This document shows, piece after piece, positions 1-8,200 of a DNA stretch of 64,000 nt (position 1 is the first letter of the stretch; each line of letters begins with the position of its first letter). The notes beneath the pieces were generated by a model. The model was not told the DNA's origin. It saw only the letters and a program-made list of their open reading frames with translations, and ran no database searches. The position numbers and the translations under genes are program-made. Source of the DNA: Iodobacter fluviatilis (lineage in GTDB: Bacteria; Pseudomonadota; Gammaproteobacteria; Burkholderiales; Chitinibacteraceae). The stretch is taken from assembly GCF_900451195.1 (NCBI RefSeq), contig NZ_UGHR01000006.1, forward strand, positions 186,001 through 250,000. Direction: 5' to 3'.

Positions 1-2
1 AT

Positions 3-158
3 GCCCGCCTGCTGCATCACCTTCGCTACTGCAAAGCTGGGCCGGTCGGGCTTTGGAGAGAGGCCAAGCACCGCGATGCGGTGGATGCTGAGCAGAAACT
101 GGCGAATGGCTTGGTCATTAGGATTTTGAAAAATAGCGGTTCTCCGAAGGCGTATTGA
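3..158 (+). CDS. C-terminal end of an unidentified protein (5' end outside window)
   Basis: Frame 3 is open from the left edge to a TGA at 156-158 and encodes about 51 residues ending SGSPKAY. The other two plus frames stop earlier and the peptide has normal composition, so a truncated gene tail is plausible. I do not recognise the family. It points towards the minus-strand ridA gene, so the two would converge. The fragment is short, and the reading frame could be fortuitous. Confidence 0.35.
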   Translation, partial: ARLLHHLRYCKAGPVGLWREAKHRDAVDAEQKLANGLVIRILKNSGSPKAY

Positions 159-267
159 TTGTGATGTTATGTAGAAACGATTAGTGCCTCTGGCAGGTTG
201 ATTGAGCTGTCGGAGCCCCTGCGGGGTATAAGTATTTACACAACTTAGGCGGTGTTTCTGATGGAGC

Positions 268-290
268 TTCCCCCTTTGTGAAAGGGGGGA
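268..290. terminator. Hairpin between converging genes
   Basis: CCCCCTTT, loop GTG, AAAGGGGG form a perfect 8-bp stem at 270-288, extendable by a T.G and a T-A pair. No T-run follows on the plus strand. It lies in the 229-base gap between the unidentified gene tail and ridA and could end transcription in either direction or be a dispersed repeat. Nothing else in 159-387 is recognisable. Confidence 0.4.
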
Positions 291-387
291 ACAAGTACAT
301 CAAAGTTTTATAGGGTTTCCTCTGTAAAACTCCGCGTTCTCTGTGGCCCCCGTGTTTCAAGATTTGGGTTTTACTGCGCGGTATCAG

Positions 388-780
388 TTACAAATCTAAA
401 ACCATCACTCCATCCGCCTCAACCAGCGCGCCCTTTGGTAGCGCTGCGGCCTGAATGGCGGCTCGGGCGGGGTAGGGCTCGGTAAAATATTGCCCCATGA
501 TGTCGTTGAGAGTGGCAAAGTTGCTCAGGTCGGTAACAAATACACCTAGCTTAGCTATGTTTTGCAAGTCACCACCTGCTGCCTGACATACCGCGCGCAG
601 GTTTTGAAAGACTTGATGCGCTTGGGCATTAAAGCCCTCGGCCAGAATACCCGTGCTTGGGTCTAAGCCAATCTGGCCGGATAAATACACGGTACTGCCG
701 ATTTTGACGGCTTGCGAGTAAGTGCCGACGGCTTTAGGCGCGTGATCACTATGGATGATCGATTTGTTTATTGTGCTCAT
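388..780 (-). CDS. ridA: RidA-family enamine/imine deaminase
   Basis: RidA (YjgF/YER057c/UK114) proteins are small trimeric cytosolic enzymes that hydrolyse reactive enamines and imines such as 2-aminoacrylate, released by PLP-dependent dehydratases, and so protect PLP enzymes. At 130 residues the length is typical. The conserved substrate-binding Arg lies in YPARAA (Arg106), the core [10 protein letters not shown] follows (Glu121), and the N-terminal YSQAV segment is present. The ATG directly abuts the stop of the upstream flavin reductase gene (TAA-ATG), indicating one transcript. RidA itself is well supported; deaminase activity is inferred from the family. Confidence 0.93.
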   Translation of the reverse strand: MSTINKSIIHSDHAPKAVGTYSQAVKIGSTVYLSGQIGLDPSTGILAEGFNAQAHQVFQNLRAVCQAAGGDLQNIAKLGVFVTDLSNFATLNDIMGQYFTEPYPARAAIQAAALPKGALVEADGVMVLDL

Positions 781-1386
781 TTATTTAGGCCTTTGAATAA
801 TAAAACGCTCGCCAACAACGGCGTAATCTGGCCCGCCAAGGCGGGAGAGCGGATCGAGAGGCTCGGGGTGGACGCGGCCGTCTCTGAGTAAATCGTCCGC
901 CACACCAAGGTGGATGACTTCCAGCAAAATTAAATCAGCGACTACAGGATCACCTACTTCTACATGCATATGCAGGCGGCACTCCAGCGCAATGCCGCAG
1001 TCTGCAAGGCGGGGCGGTTTGACTGCGGTAGAGGGCGTCAGTGCCAGCCCAAGTGCCGTGGCTTCACTTTCATTGGGAGCAAAAGATGCTGCAGAAGCGT
1101 TAACTTGCGGGGCATGCCCGCGTGAGGGCAGATGCACAACGCATTCGCCAGTTTGCAAAATATTGCGCGCAGTATCTTTAAGCAGGGCATTATCGTGGCG
1201 GCGATTAATGCTCACCGACACAATCATGGGCTCATTCGAAACAATATTGAAATAAGAAAAAGGCGCTACATTGACAATGCCGCTGGTGCTTTGGGTGTTA
1301 ATCCATGCAATCGGGCGTGGTACAACACAATCGCTAATCAGCGCGTATTTTTCGTCGGGCGAGAGCGCCGAGATTGTTAATTCCAT
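781..1386 (-). CDS. Flavin reductase-like FMN-binding split-barrel protein
   Basis: Member of the flavin reductase-like (DIM6/NTAB) family, which bind FMN in a split beta-barrel and often reduce flavin with NAD(P)H or pass it to a partner oxygenase. The family signature is the N-terminal VVPRPIAWI followed by VNVAPFSYFN, with SINRRHDNALLKDT and NILQTGECVVHL after it. I start at the ATG of MELTISAL because the family usually begins there; an ATG five codons upstream (1401) and a TTG at 1434 are alternatives, none with a good Shine-Dalgarno. It lies immediately upstream of ridA with no gap. The substrate is unknown. Confidence 0.8.
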   Translation of the reverse strand: MELTISALSPDEKYALISDCVVPRPIAWINTQSTSGIVNVAPFSYFNIVSNEPMIVSVSINRRHDNALLKDTARNILQTGECVVHLPSRGHAPQVNASAASFAPNESEATALGLALTPSTAVKPPRLADCGIALECRLHMHVEVGDPVVADLILLEVIHLGVADDLLRDGRVHPEPLDPLSRLGGPDYAVVGERFIIQRPK

Positions 1387-1543
1387 GCTTGTGCTGCCCA
1401 TTCTGGCTTTAGTATGAATCGTAAATGGGGGCAAAACTGATTAACTCAATACAAATAAGCAAAGATAAGATAATGATTCAAAATTGTTTTGTTTGCCTTT
1501 GGCGGGTAGAATTACGCCCCTTTTTGCCGCCCGGAACAGGCCT

Positions 1544-2809
1544 GTGACTACTCCTAATTTTGCTCGTGCCTGCGGCATCGATTTTGGTACCTCCAATTCT
1601 ACGGTGGGCTGGGTTCGCCCCGGCCACAGTACGCTGATTTCCTTGGAAGATGGCAAGGCCACATTGCCTTCTATGGTGTTTTTTAATGCCGAAGAAGATT
1701 CGGTCTGCTTTGGCCGCGCGGCCATGGGGGAGTATCTGGAAGGCTATGAAGGCCGCCTGATGCGATCCTTAAAAAGTCTTTTGGGCAGCAGCTTGATTGA
1801 CGCACAAACCGAAGTAAATGGCCGTGCTTTGCCACTACGCGGCCTATTAGCTAAATATATTGGCGAATTAAAACTGCGTGCAGAGCACGCTGCTGGCCGG
1901 CCTTTCGAGCAGGCGGTATTTGGCCGTCCCGTACATTTTGTTGATGATGATACGGCGGCCGATGCGCAAGCCGAGAAAACGCTGGCCGAGATTGCCTATC
2001 AGGTTGGCTTTAAAGAAATTAGCTTTCAGTTTGAGCCGATTGCCGCTGCTTTTCATTATGAGTGCAGCATTCAAAAAGAAGAGCTGGTGCTGATTGTGGA
2101 TATTGGCGGCGGTACTTCCGACTTCTCACTGGTACGTTTATCGCCAGAGCGCGCTAAGGTTTTAGACCGCCGGGAAGATTTATTAGCCAGCGCCGGTGTG
2201 CATATTGGTGGCACGGATTTTGATAAAGCCTTAAGCCTTGCGGGTGTAATGCCTTTACTGGGCTATAAAACGCGGCTGAAGAATAACTCGGAAGTCCCAT
2301 CGGGCACCTTTTTTAATCTGGCCACATGGCACACGATTAACTTTGCCTACACCCGCCGCTCTTGGAGTGATCTGGCCGATGTTTACCGCGATGCCATGGA
2401 GCGCGATAAGCTGGATCGCTTAATGAGCCTGATCGAGCAGCGAGCCGGGCACTGGCTGGCACTGCAAGTTGAAGACGCCAAAATTGCGCTCTCTGCTAGC
2501 GATAAAACCACCATCTCTTTGGAGCGATTAGAAGACGATCTGACCCACGATCTGACCCGCGCCGATTTTGATAATTCAATCTCACGTCTTGTAGATACAG
2601 TAGAAAAAACCGTGACCGGGCTGTTAAACACGGCAGGCATCGGTGTTGAGCAAGTCGACACCGTATTCTTTACCGGCGGCTCCAGCGGCGTGCCGCTGCT
2701 GCGCGCCCAAGTCGGCGCACTATTGCCCAATGCACGTCATGTAGAAGGCGATTTATTTGGCAGTATTGGTACAGGTTTGGCGGTGGAAGCGGCAAGACGG
2801 TTTGGCTGA
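1544..2809 (+). CDS. YegD-like Hsp70-family protein
   Basis: An actin-like ATPase of the Hsp70 superfamily resembling E. coli YegD, a chaperone-like protein of unclear role. The first phosphate loop GIDFGTSNST is at residues 11-20, the second, DIGGGTSDF, near residue 186, and the adenosine motif FFTGGSSGVP near residue 376. The 421 residues hold the nucleotide-binding domain with a long insertion, but no DnaK-type substrate-binding domain. I use the GTG at 1544 because AACAGG lies just upstream and the ATPase fold starts 10 codons later; the frame is open back to a TTG at 1484. No co-chaperone gene is nearby. Function is not predictable beyond ATP binding. Confidence 0.85.
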   Translation: MTTPNFARACGIDFGTSNSTVGWVRPGHSTLISLEDGKATLPSMVFFNAEEDSVCFGRAAMGEYLEGYEGRLMRSLKSLLGSSLIDAQTEVNGRALPLRGLLAKYIGELKLRAEHAAGRPFEQAVFGRPVHFVDDDTAADAQAEKTLAEIAYQVGFKEISFQFEPIAAAFHYECSIQKEELVLIVDIGGGTSDFSLVRLSPERAKVLDRREDLLASAGVHIGGTDFDKALSLAGVMPLLGYKTRLKNNSEVPSGTFFNLATWHTINFAYTRRSWSDLADVYRDAMERDKLDRLMSLIEQRAGHWLALQVEDAKIALSASDKTTISLERLEDDLTHDLTRADFDNSISRLVDTVEKTVTGLLNTAGIGVEQVDTVFFTGGSSGVPLLRAQVGALLPNARHVEGDLFGSIGTGLAVEAARRFG

Positions 2810-3161
2810 TCAGTCTTTGCTGCGTGGACACAGCCAGATCGTGCCTATGTGTGCGGGTGTGGTGTTATTCGCAGGGCGGGTGAAACCCGCCGGGTTTCAC
2901 CTATAGGCGCTAAGCAAAGTCAAAAAGACCTTTTTAGTGCCTTCGGCCCGTTGATTTTGGAGCGGTTGGCCACCGCGGGGGCCTTCCTTTCTTGAACGGC
3001 CAAGAAACGAAGCCAAAGAAGGCCGCCCCAAACAGCACGAAGGCCCCTCATCTGCGGACAGCGGCGGCTGCGGAACTCGCTTCGCTCAAACAGGCATCAA
3101 AGAAACCCCGCCCGCTTGTTCCTCGCTTTTAAGGTTTTCTCCGTGTCTACAGATCTTAGGT
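2810..3161. repeat. Gene-free stretch with inverted repeats
   Basis: These 352 bases contain no credible ORF. At 2875-2901 two mutually exclusive hairpins share sequence: GGCGGGT/ACCCGCC (2875-2881 with 2885-2891) and GGTGAAACCC/GGGTTTCACC (2879-2888 with 2892-2901). At 2981-3023 there is a second imperfect inverted repeat, with CCTTTCTTG facing CAAGAAACG. This style (TTTCTTG..CAAGAAA beside GAAGGCC) resembles dispersed intergenic repeats known from several proteobacteria, but copy number cannot be judged from one window. It separates the Hsp70 gene from the 3' end of rlmG, so it may also terminate transcription from both sides. Confidence 0.5.
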
Positions 3162-4241
3162 TTACCGCTTCGCTTTGATAATCACAAATTTGGCGTTCTG
3201 GGCGATTAACTCAATCTGCCTGAAGTTTTTCTTTAGCGCGGCCTGATAGTTTAAGTGCCGGTTTGCCACGATCCATAATTCGCTGTTGGCGCTCATACAT
3301 TGTTTGGCTTGGGCAAACATGCTGAGGGCAATATCGGTGGTGATAGTATTCTGCTGGTGAAATGGCGGGTTGATGAGGATTAGGTCAAAAGTTTGTCCGT
3401 CTGCCACCGCGCTAGCGAGGCCATCACCGTGCTGAATCTGGCGGCTAGCATCTGGGAAATTGGCTGCAAAGCTAAGCTGGGCCGATTCAACCGCTGCCAA
3501 AGATTCATCAAATAAATGCAAATCGCTCTTGGGGTGCAGGCGATGATAGGCAAGGGACAGCAGGCCATTGCCGCAGCCCACGTCGGCCACGGTCTCTGCG
3601 CTTGGCAAGCGATCAAAATGTTCGATAAAAAAGCGCGAGCCTATATCTATTTTTTGCTCGGCAAATACTCCTGGCGCATTGTGGAGTGTAAGGTTCAGCT
3701 CAGGCACCGCTTGCAGATAGGGTGTGGCGATCTGTTGGCCTGGCCGCAGGCGGGCGGCGTACATGCGCGCTTTTCGCTGCGTGGGCAAGTATTCAACTTC
3801 ATCACAGCAAGATTTAATCATCTCCAAATGCCCGCTGCTGACATGCTTTTGCATCCCTGAGAAATATAAGGGGAGTGGTTCGCTTAAATGCCGCGCCACC
3901 TCTTGTAGCTGGGCTTCAAATAAAGACAAAGACTTGGGCAGTTTAACGAGGCCATAAGCCAGCGCTTGGCCGGAGTAGGGCGTATAGCTTTGCTGGCTGT
4001 TGATTTCTATCGCGTGACGCGAGCACCAGGAATCATTGATATGAAACGCGTTTACACCCACGGCACAGTGCAGCGCGCCAAAAGCATCGTTGATAAGTAA
4101 GACGGATGCATCTGTGCGGATAAACTCTGCAAGGTATTCATCGCTCGCATCCCATGCACGTAAATCTTTAGCGTGCTTTGCCGGGTAGCGCAGTAAATTC
4201 AGCGCGGCAAAATCAATCAAATTTTTCGGGCTTGCAGACAT
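3162..4241 (-). CDS. rlmG: 23S rRNA (guanine-N2)-methyltransferase RlmG
   Basis: RlmG uses S-adenosylmethionine to methylate the N2 of G1835 of 23S rRNA. Like RsmC it has an inactive N-terminal methyltransferase-like domain (LRAWDASDEYLAE, LLINDAFGAL) and an active C-terminal domain with the SAM loop VADVGCGNGLLSL and the catalytic NPPFH near residue 291. The similarity to E. coli RlmG runs to the end (ELWIVANRHLNY, NAKFVIIKA), so I prefer RlmG over RsmC. I start at the ATG of MSASPKNL (359 residues, AAAGAA upstream); the frame is open to a GTG at 4331. It is transcribed alone, divergent from the tyrosine cluster. Confidence 0.88.
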   Translation of the reverse strand: MSASPKNLIDFAALNLLRYPAKHAKDLRAWDASDEYLAEFIRTDASVLLINDAFGALHCAVGVNAFHINDSWCSRHAIEINSQQSYTPYSGQALAYGLVKLPKSLSLFEAQLQEVARHLSEPLPLYFSGMQKHVSSGHLEMIKSCCDEVEYLPTQRKARMYAARLRPGQQIATPYLQAVPELNLTLHNAPGVFAEQKIDIGSRFFIEHFDRLPSAETVADVGCGNGLLSLAYHRLHPKSDLHLFDESLAAVESAQLSFAANFPDASRQIQHGDGLASAVADGQTFDLILINPPFHQQNTITTDIALSMFAQAKQCMSANSELWIVANRHLNYQAALKKNFRQIELIAQNAKFVIIKAKR

Positions 4242-4568
4242 ATATTCTTTATTTGATAAGGCCAAAGCTTTGGCTAAGGGGGCGATTCTAGCAGTTGCCC
4301 GCTTGCCTGTGACAGCGCAGACACTCCGCACCCTCTTGATGAGGGTTTTTTTACGCCCGCTGGTTTGGATGCAATCGCTGGCCCGGCAATTTTTTGGAGT
4401 GGATTCTTACAAATAAAGCGCAGTGTTTCTATGATTTGCTTTTTGGAGTTTTTTTGTAATTCATTGTATTTAAATTGATTTATTTATTTTTGGAAGGAGG
4501 AATAAGCGATCTCGCGCCTGATACGCCGATTTAATCAGCACGGCAAGGCATTAGTTGCTTACAGCATA

Positions 4569-4582
4569 TTGATCTTTATCAA
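4569..4582 (+). promoter_or_regulatory. FNR/ANR box upstream of the tyrosine decarboxylation genes
   Basis: TTGAT-CTTT-ATCAA is a perfect match to the FNR/ANR consensus TTGAT-N4-ATCAA. Its centre (4575.5) is 41.5 bp before a start site predicted at about 4617, the class II activator position. FNR-family factors activate such promoters when oxygen is low. The rest of the 407-base gap 4242-4648 holds no gene. The match and spacing are direct observations; regulation is inferred. Confidence 0.75.
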
Positions 4583-4595
4583 GCCTCTTTTTAGT

Positions 4596-4634
4596 CGAAA
4601 ATATACAATATTTCGAAATTATTTAAATATTCGA
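4596..4634 (+). promoter_or_regulatory. Predicted promoter core and AT-rich palindromes
   Basis: TACAAT at 4604-4609 is a good -10 hexamer correctly placed below the FNR box, with no clear -35, as expected for an activator-dependent promoter. Overlapping it are an inverted repeat CGAAAATAT/ATATTTCG (4596-4604 with 4608-4615) and an 8-base palindrome TTTCGAAA (4611-4618), which could be a second operator covering the start site. Confidence 0.5.
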
Positions 4635-4648
4635 CAAAGAGGCCGAGC

Positions 4649-6130
4649 ATGTCTGGTAGTGAAGCTAGCCCCAAAATTGGGGTGTCAACTTTTGTCATGA
4701 TCACCGCTGCCGTTGTAGTGAGCGTACGTACGCTGCCTATGACAGCGCAGCCTGGGATGATGACAATTTTCCTAACTCTGGCTGCGGCCTTGTTATTTTT
4801 AGTTCCTACCGCCTTGGTGGCGGCCGAGCTGGCCACCGCTTGGCCACAGGATGGCGGGATTTTTATTTGGGTGCGTGAGGCATTTGGCGAGCGTTTAGGT
4901 TTTGTCGCCGTGTGGATGCAGTGGATTCAAATGGTGTTCGGGATGACTTCTATCATCATGATCATCGCCGCAACCATCGCCTATGTGGTTGATCCGGCAC
5001 TGGCAACCAATAAGTACTTTATGTTGGGAATGATTCTGGCGGTGTGGTGGGGTTGCACACTGGTGAATCTGCAAGGGGTTAAAACCCTAGGCTGGGTTTC
5101 TACGATTTGTGTGAGCTTGGGTGTGTTCTTGCCAGGTATTGTGCTGATTGTAGCTGGTGTTGCTTATGTATTAGGTGGCAATCCGATCATGACCGATGTG
5201 TCTTTCAGCATGTCGAATATGATTCCGCATTTTAGCGATGCCGGTACTTTAGGTCTGTTTATTGGCTTTATCTTCGTCGTAATGGGGATGGAAGTCTCTG
5301 CTTCAAATGTGTCTTCTATTAAAGACGCAAAACGTAATTATCCGATTGCCATCGTTCTGGTGTCGATCATCATGGTTTTCCTTTCTGTTGTTGGCTCTGC
5401 CGCCATCTTCGTGGCGATTCCTAAAGAAGAAATCTCCATGACTGCCGGTTTGATGCAGGCCTTTGAGCTGTATTTCAGCAAATGGGGCATGCCTTGGCTT
5501 GCACCTGTGATGGGTTTATCCATTGCCCTTGGCTTGATTGGTCAGGTGAATTCTTGGGTGTTGGGTCCGGTGCGTGGCCTGCAAGCGACGGCTAACTCCG
5601 GTGTTTTGCCAGAGATTATGCAAAAAACCAATAAACATGGTGTGCCCGTTACTTTGGTCATGATCCAAGCCGTTGCCATTAGCTTGGTAGGCATTCTGAT
5701 TACCGTGATTCCAGACGTCGATAACTTCTACTTCATGTTGATGGGTCTGACGGGGCTGGTTTATCTGGTGGCCTATCTGTTTATGTTTGCTGCGGCTATT
5801 TGGCTTCGTTACAAGCATCCGGAAGTAGAACGCAGCTTCAAAGTTCCTGGCGGCAATTTTGGTATGTGGCTTGTGTCCGGAATGGGTTTTGCGATGTCTT
5901 TACTCGCCGCTTACCTCGCTTTTGTTCCACCAGGCAGCTTTAAAGGTTCGGCATCAGGTTACTTCATGTTCCAACTGATGGGGCTGATTGTGATGTTTGT
6001 GATTCCTTTCTTTGTGTATGCCTACGGCCAGAAAGATAAAGCACGCCAAGCCAAGAAAGCAAAGCTTGCCCCTAAGGCAACTCGTGTCGAGCTGGATGCT
6101 CATCAGGATAACGCAGCTGCTGCGCACTAA
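4649..6130 (+). CDS. APC-family amino acid/amine antiporter (probable tyrosine-tyramine exchanger)
   Basis: An inner-membrane transporter of about 12 predicted helices in the APC superfamily, closest in character to GadC-type glutamate:GABA antiporters and to the tyrosine/tyramine exchangers of enterococcal and lactobacillal tdc clusters. The first helix region TAAVVVSVRTLP and the polar segment near WPQDGGIFIWVREAFGER are family features; the C-terminal tail is charged and Lys-rich. The ATG follows AGAGGCCGAGC. The decarboxylase starts 36 bases downstream, so the pair should be co-transcribed from the FNR-box promoter. Exchange of tyrosine for tyramine would generate proton-motive force and consume cytoplasmic protons. 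Substrate identity is inferred from the partner gene. Confidence 0.82.
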   Translation: MSGSEASPKIGVSTFVMITAAVVVSVRTLPMTAQPGMMTIFLTLAAALLFLVPTALVAAELATAWPQDGGIFIWVREAFGERLGFVAVWMQWIQMVFGMTSIIMIIAATIAYVVDPALATNKYFMLGMILAVWWGCTLVNLQGVKTLGWVSTICVSLGVFLPGIVLIVAGVAYVLGGNPIMTDVSFSMSNMIPHFSDAGTLGLFIGFIFVVMGMEVSASNVSSIKDAKRNYPIAIVLVSIIMVFLSVVGSAAIFVAIPKEEISMTAGLMQAFELYFSKWGMPWLAPVMGLSIALGLIGQVNSWVLGPVRGLQATANSGVLPEIMQKTNKHGVPVTLVMIQAVAISLVGILITVIPDVDNFYFMLMGLTGLVYLVAYLFMFAAAIWLRYKHPEVERSFKVPGGNFGMWLVSGMGFAMSLLAAYLAFVPPGSFKGSASGYFMFQLMGLIVMFVIPFFVYAYGQKDKARQAKKAKLAPKATRVELDAHQDNAAAAH

Positions 6131-6166
6131 GCGCCGGCTAATAAATTTCAATATCAGGAGTTTAAA

Positions 6167-8080
6167 ATGTTTAAGACCACTATGAATGTTGATGCGCTGT
6201 TTCTGGGCCCTAAATCAGAAAATCGTGAATTCTTTAAAGAAATGGTTGATTACGCAGTAGATGAGCACATCCACTGGCGTGCAGATTTTCACCCGGAAGA
6301 TGCCCCATTATTGTCGCCAATGGATCAGCATCAGCCTGATTTCCGTAATACGCTTTATCGCACTGAAGGCATTTTGCGTCAGTTGTCTTCCAAGCTGAAA
6401 ACCACATCCGTGCCTTGGTTCTCGCCGCGTTATTTGGGTCATATGAATGCCGATACGCTGATGGTTTCAAATATCGCGTATGTAATGACCATGCTTTATA
6501 ACCCAAACAATTGTGCGCATGAAGCATCTCCAACCACCACCGAGCTTGAATTGGAAGCAGGCCGCGATCTATGTGCGATGTTTGGTTACGACGTGCAAAA
6601 ATCATGGGGCCATATTACTTCTGGCGGTACGGTTGCTAATTACGAAGGCGTTTGGGTTGCCCGTAATCTGAAATCTCTGCCTTTAGCCATTGCTCAACAC
6701 GAAAAAGCCAAAGATTTAGTGGCTGGCATGAGCGAAAAGCAATTGCTGAATATGTCGCCCACAGCCATTCTGGATTTATCTGATGAGCTGAAAAAACGCG
6801 AGTTGTTTGAAGAAGTGCGTGCGCTGACTGTACGTGGTGTGGGTGTTAAACAAGGCCAGCTGGGTAAATTCCTTGTGCCGATGTCCAAGCATTACTCATG
6901 GATGAAAGCCATGGATGTGATGGGTATTGGTCAAGAGCATATTGTTCCGCTGCCAGTGGATGAAAACTACCGCACCGACGTTGAAACAATGCGTGCCATT
7001 ACCTTTAAATTGATCGAAGAGGGTACGCCTATCCTCGGTATGGTGGCCGTAGTGGGCACAACCGAAGAAGGCTCGATCGATCATGTGGATGAAGTGATCA
7101 AGCTGCGCCGTGAATGCGAAGAAAAATACGGCGTGTCTTTCTATGTACACGTGGATGCAGCTTACGGTGGTTATGTGCGTTCGATGTTCCTTGATGAAAA
7201 CAGCAAATTCATGGAATACGATGCTCTGATCGCCCGTTATCGCGCCGAAGATATTATCCCTGAAGGCGTAACTTGGCCTAAGCGTGCGGTGTATGAAGGC
7301 TTTAAAGCGATGTCTGAAGCCGATTCTATTACGGTTGATCCGCACAAAGCTGGCTTTATTCAATACGCTGCCGGTGCGGTATGTATGAAAGACAAGCGCA
7401 TTGTTGATCTGATCTCCTACCACGCGGCCTATGTATTTGAAGAAGCCGATGATGCGGGTGAAGAGCAAAATGTGGTGCTGGGCTCGTCTATTATGGAAGG
7501 CTCTAAAGCCGGTGCAACGGCTGCCGCAGTATGGGCAGCGCATCGCTTAGTGCCGCTCAATGTTTCAGGCTACGGCAAGGTCATTGGTCGCGGTATTGTG
7601 ACGGCCGATTGGTTTGCACAAAAGCTATCGATGGCAAAACCGATTGTGGTGGGTAATCGCCGCTTTGAATTGCGCCCATTGATGCACCCAGATTTCCATA
7701 TGGTGAACTTCACCTTTAAGGAAATCGGCAATCCAAGCTTGGAAGACCATAACCGTCTGAATCAACGCATGTACGAAGTGTGCTCTTACTCATCGGGCCG
7801 CACTTACAGCAATGATTTCCTGACTTCATCCACTTCGCTCGCCTTTGACGAATACGGTGATACCCCTTGGATTTACGCTGAAAGCCGTGGTTTCAGCCGC
7901 AGAGAGTGGGATAAAACCCAAAGCGTTTACATCTTGCGTGCTGCGGTGATGACTCACTTCCTGCGTGATCCACAAGGCTTTGAAGACTACTGGACTAATT
8001 TGCGCGCCATTTTTGCAGAAAAACTAGGCCATATCATCGATATGGAAGCCAAAGAAGCCAATCAATTAAAAGCTGCTTAA
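6167..8080 (+). CDS. PLP-dependent tyrosine decarboxylase-type enzyme
   Basis: A group II pyridoxal-phosphate decarboxylase of 637 residues, matching the large bacterial tyrosine decarboxylases (about 620-640 residues) rather than the shorter plant or animal aromatic decarboxylases. Shared segments include the early LGHMNADTLM and NNCAHEASPTT, the central KHYSWMKAMDVMGIG, FYVHVDAAYGG, and the cofactor-lysine motif VDPHKAGF with Lys394 by my count. The C-terminal third retains MEGSKAGATAAAVWAAH. It would convert tyrosine to tyramine and CO2 in the cytosol, possibly also phenylalanine or DOPA. A strong SD (AGGAG) precedes the ATG and a terminator follows. Family is sure; the exact substrate is inferred. 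Confidence 0.88.
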   Translation: MFKTTMNVDALFLGPKSENREFFKEMVDYAVDEHIHWRADFHPEDAPLLSPMDQHQPDFRNTLYRTEGILRQLSSKLKTTSVPWFSPRYLGHMNADTLMVSNIAYVMTMLYNPNNCAHEASPTTTELELEAGRDLCAMFGYDVQKSWGHITSGGTVANYEGVWVARNLKSLPLAIAQHEKAKDLVAGMSEKQLLNMSPTAILDLSDELKKRELFEEVRALTVRGVGVKQGQLGKFLVPMSKHYSWMKAMDVMGIGQEHIVPLPVDENYRTDVETMRAITFKLIEEGTPILGMVAVVGTTEEGSIDHVDEVIKLRRECEEKYGVSFYVHVDAAYGGYVRSMFLDENSKFMEYDALIARYRAEDIIPEGVTWPKRAVYEGFKAMSEADSITVDPHKAGFIQYAAGAVCMKDKRIVDLISYHAAYVFEEADDAGEEQNVVLGSSIMEGSKAGATAAAVWAAHRLVPLNVSGYGKVIGRGIVTADWFAQKLSMAKPIVVGNRRFELRPLMHPDFHMVNFTFKEIGNPSLEDHNRLNQRMYEVCSYSSGRTYSNDFLTSSTSLAFDEYGDTPWIYAESRGFSRREWDKTQSVYILRAAVMTHFLRDPQGFEDYWTNLRAIFAEKLGHIIDMEAKEANQLKAA

Positions 8081-8083
8081 TGC

Positions 8084-8116
8084 AAAAAAACCCGCCTCAG
8101 CCGAGGTGGGTTTTTT
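8084..8116 (+). terminator. Intrinsic terminator after the decarboxylase gene
   Basis: CCCGCCTC, loop AGCC, GAGGTGGG (one G.T pair), flanked by seven A on the left and six T on the right. It separates the antiporter-decarboxylase unit from the permease-tyrS unit, and the A-run means it may work in both directions. Confidence 0.85.
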
Positions 8117-8200
8117 GCTATCGAAGAGATCAATGTTTCTATTTAAGTTAATTATCAGATCAATCCGCTTATTTGTGCGGGATGATTAAAAGGTTGGGCT

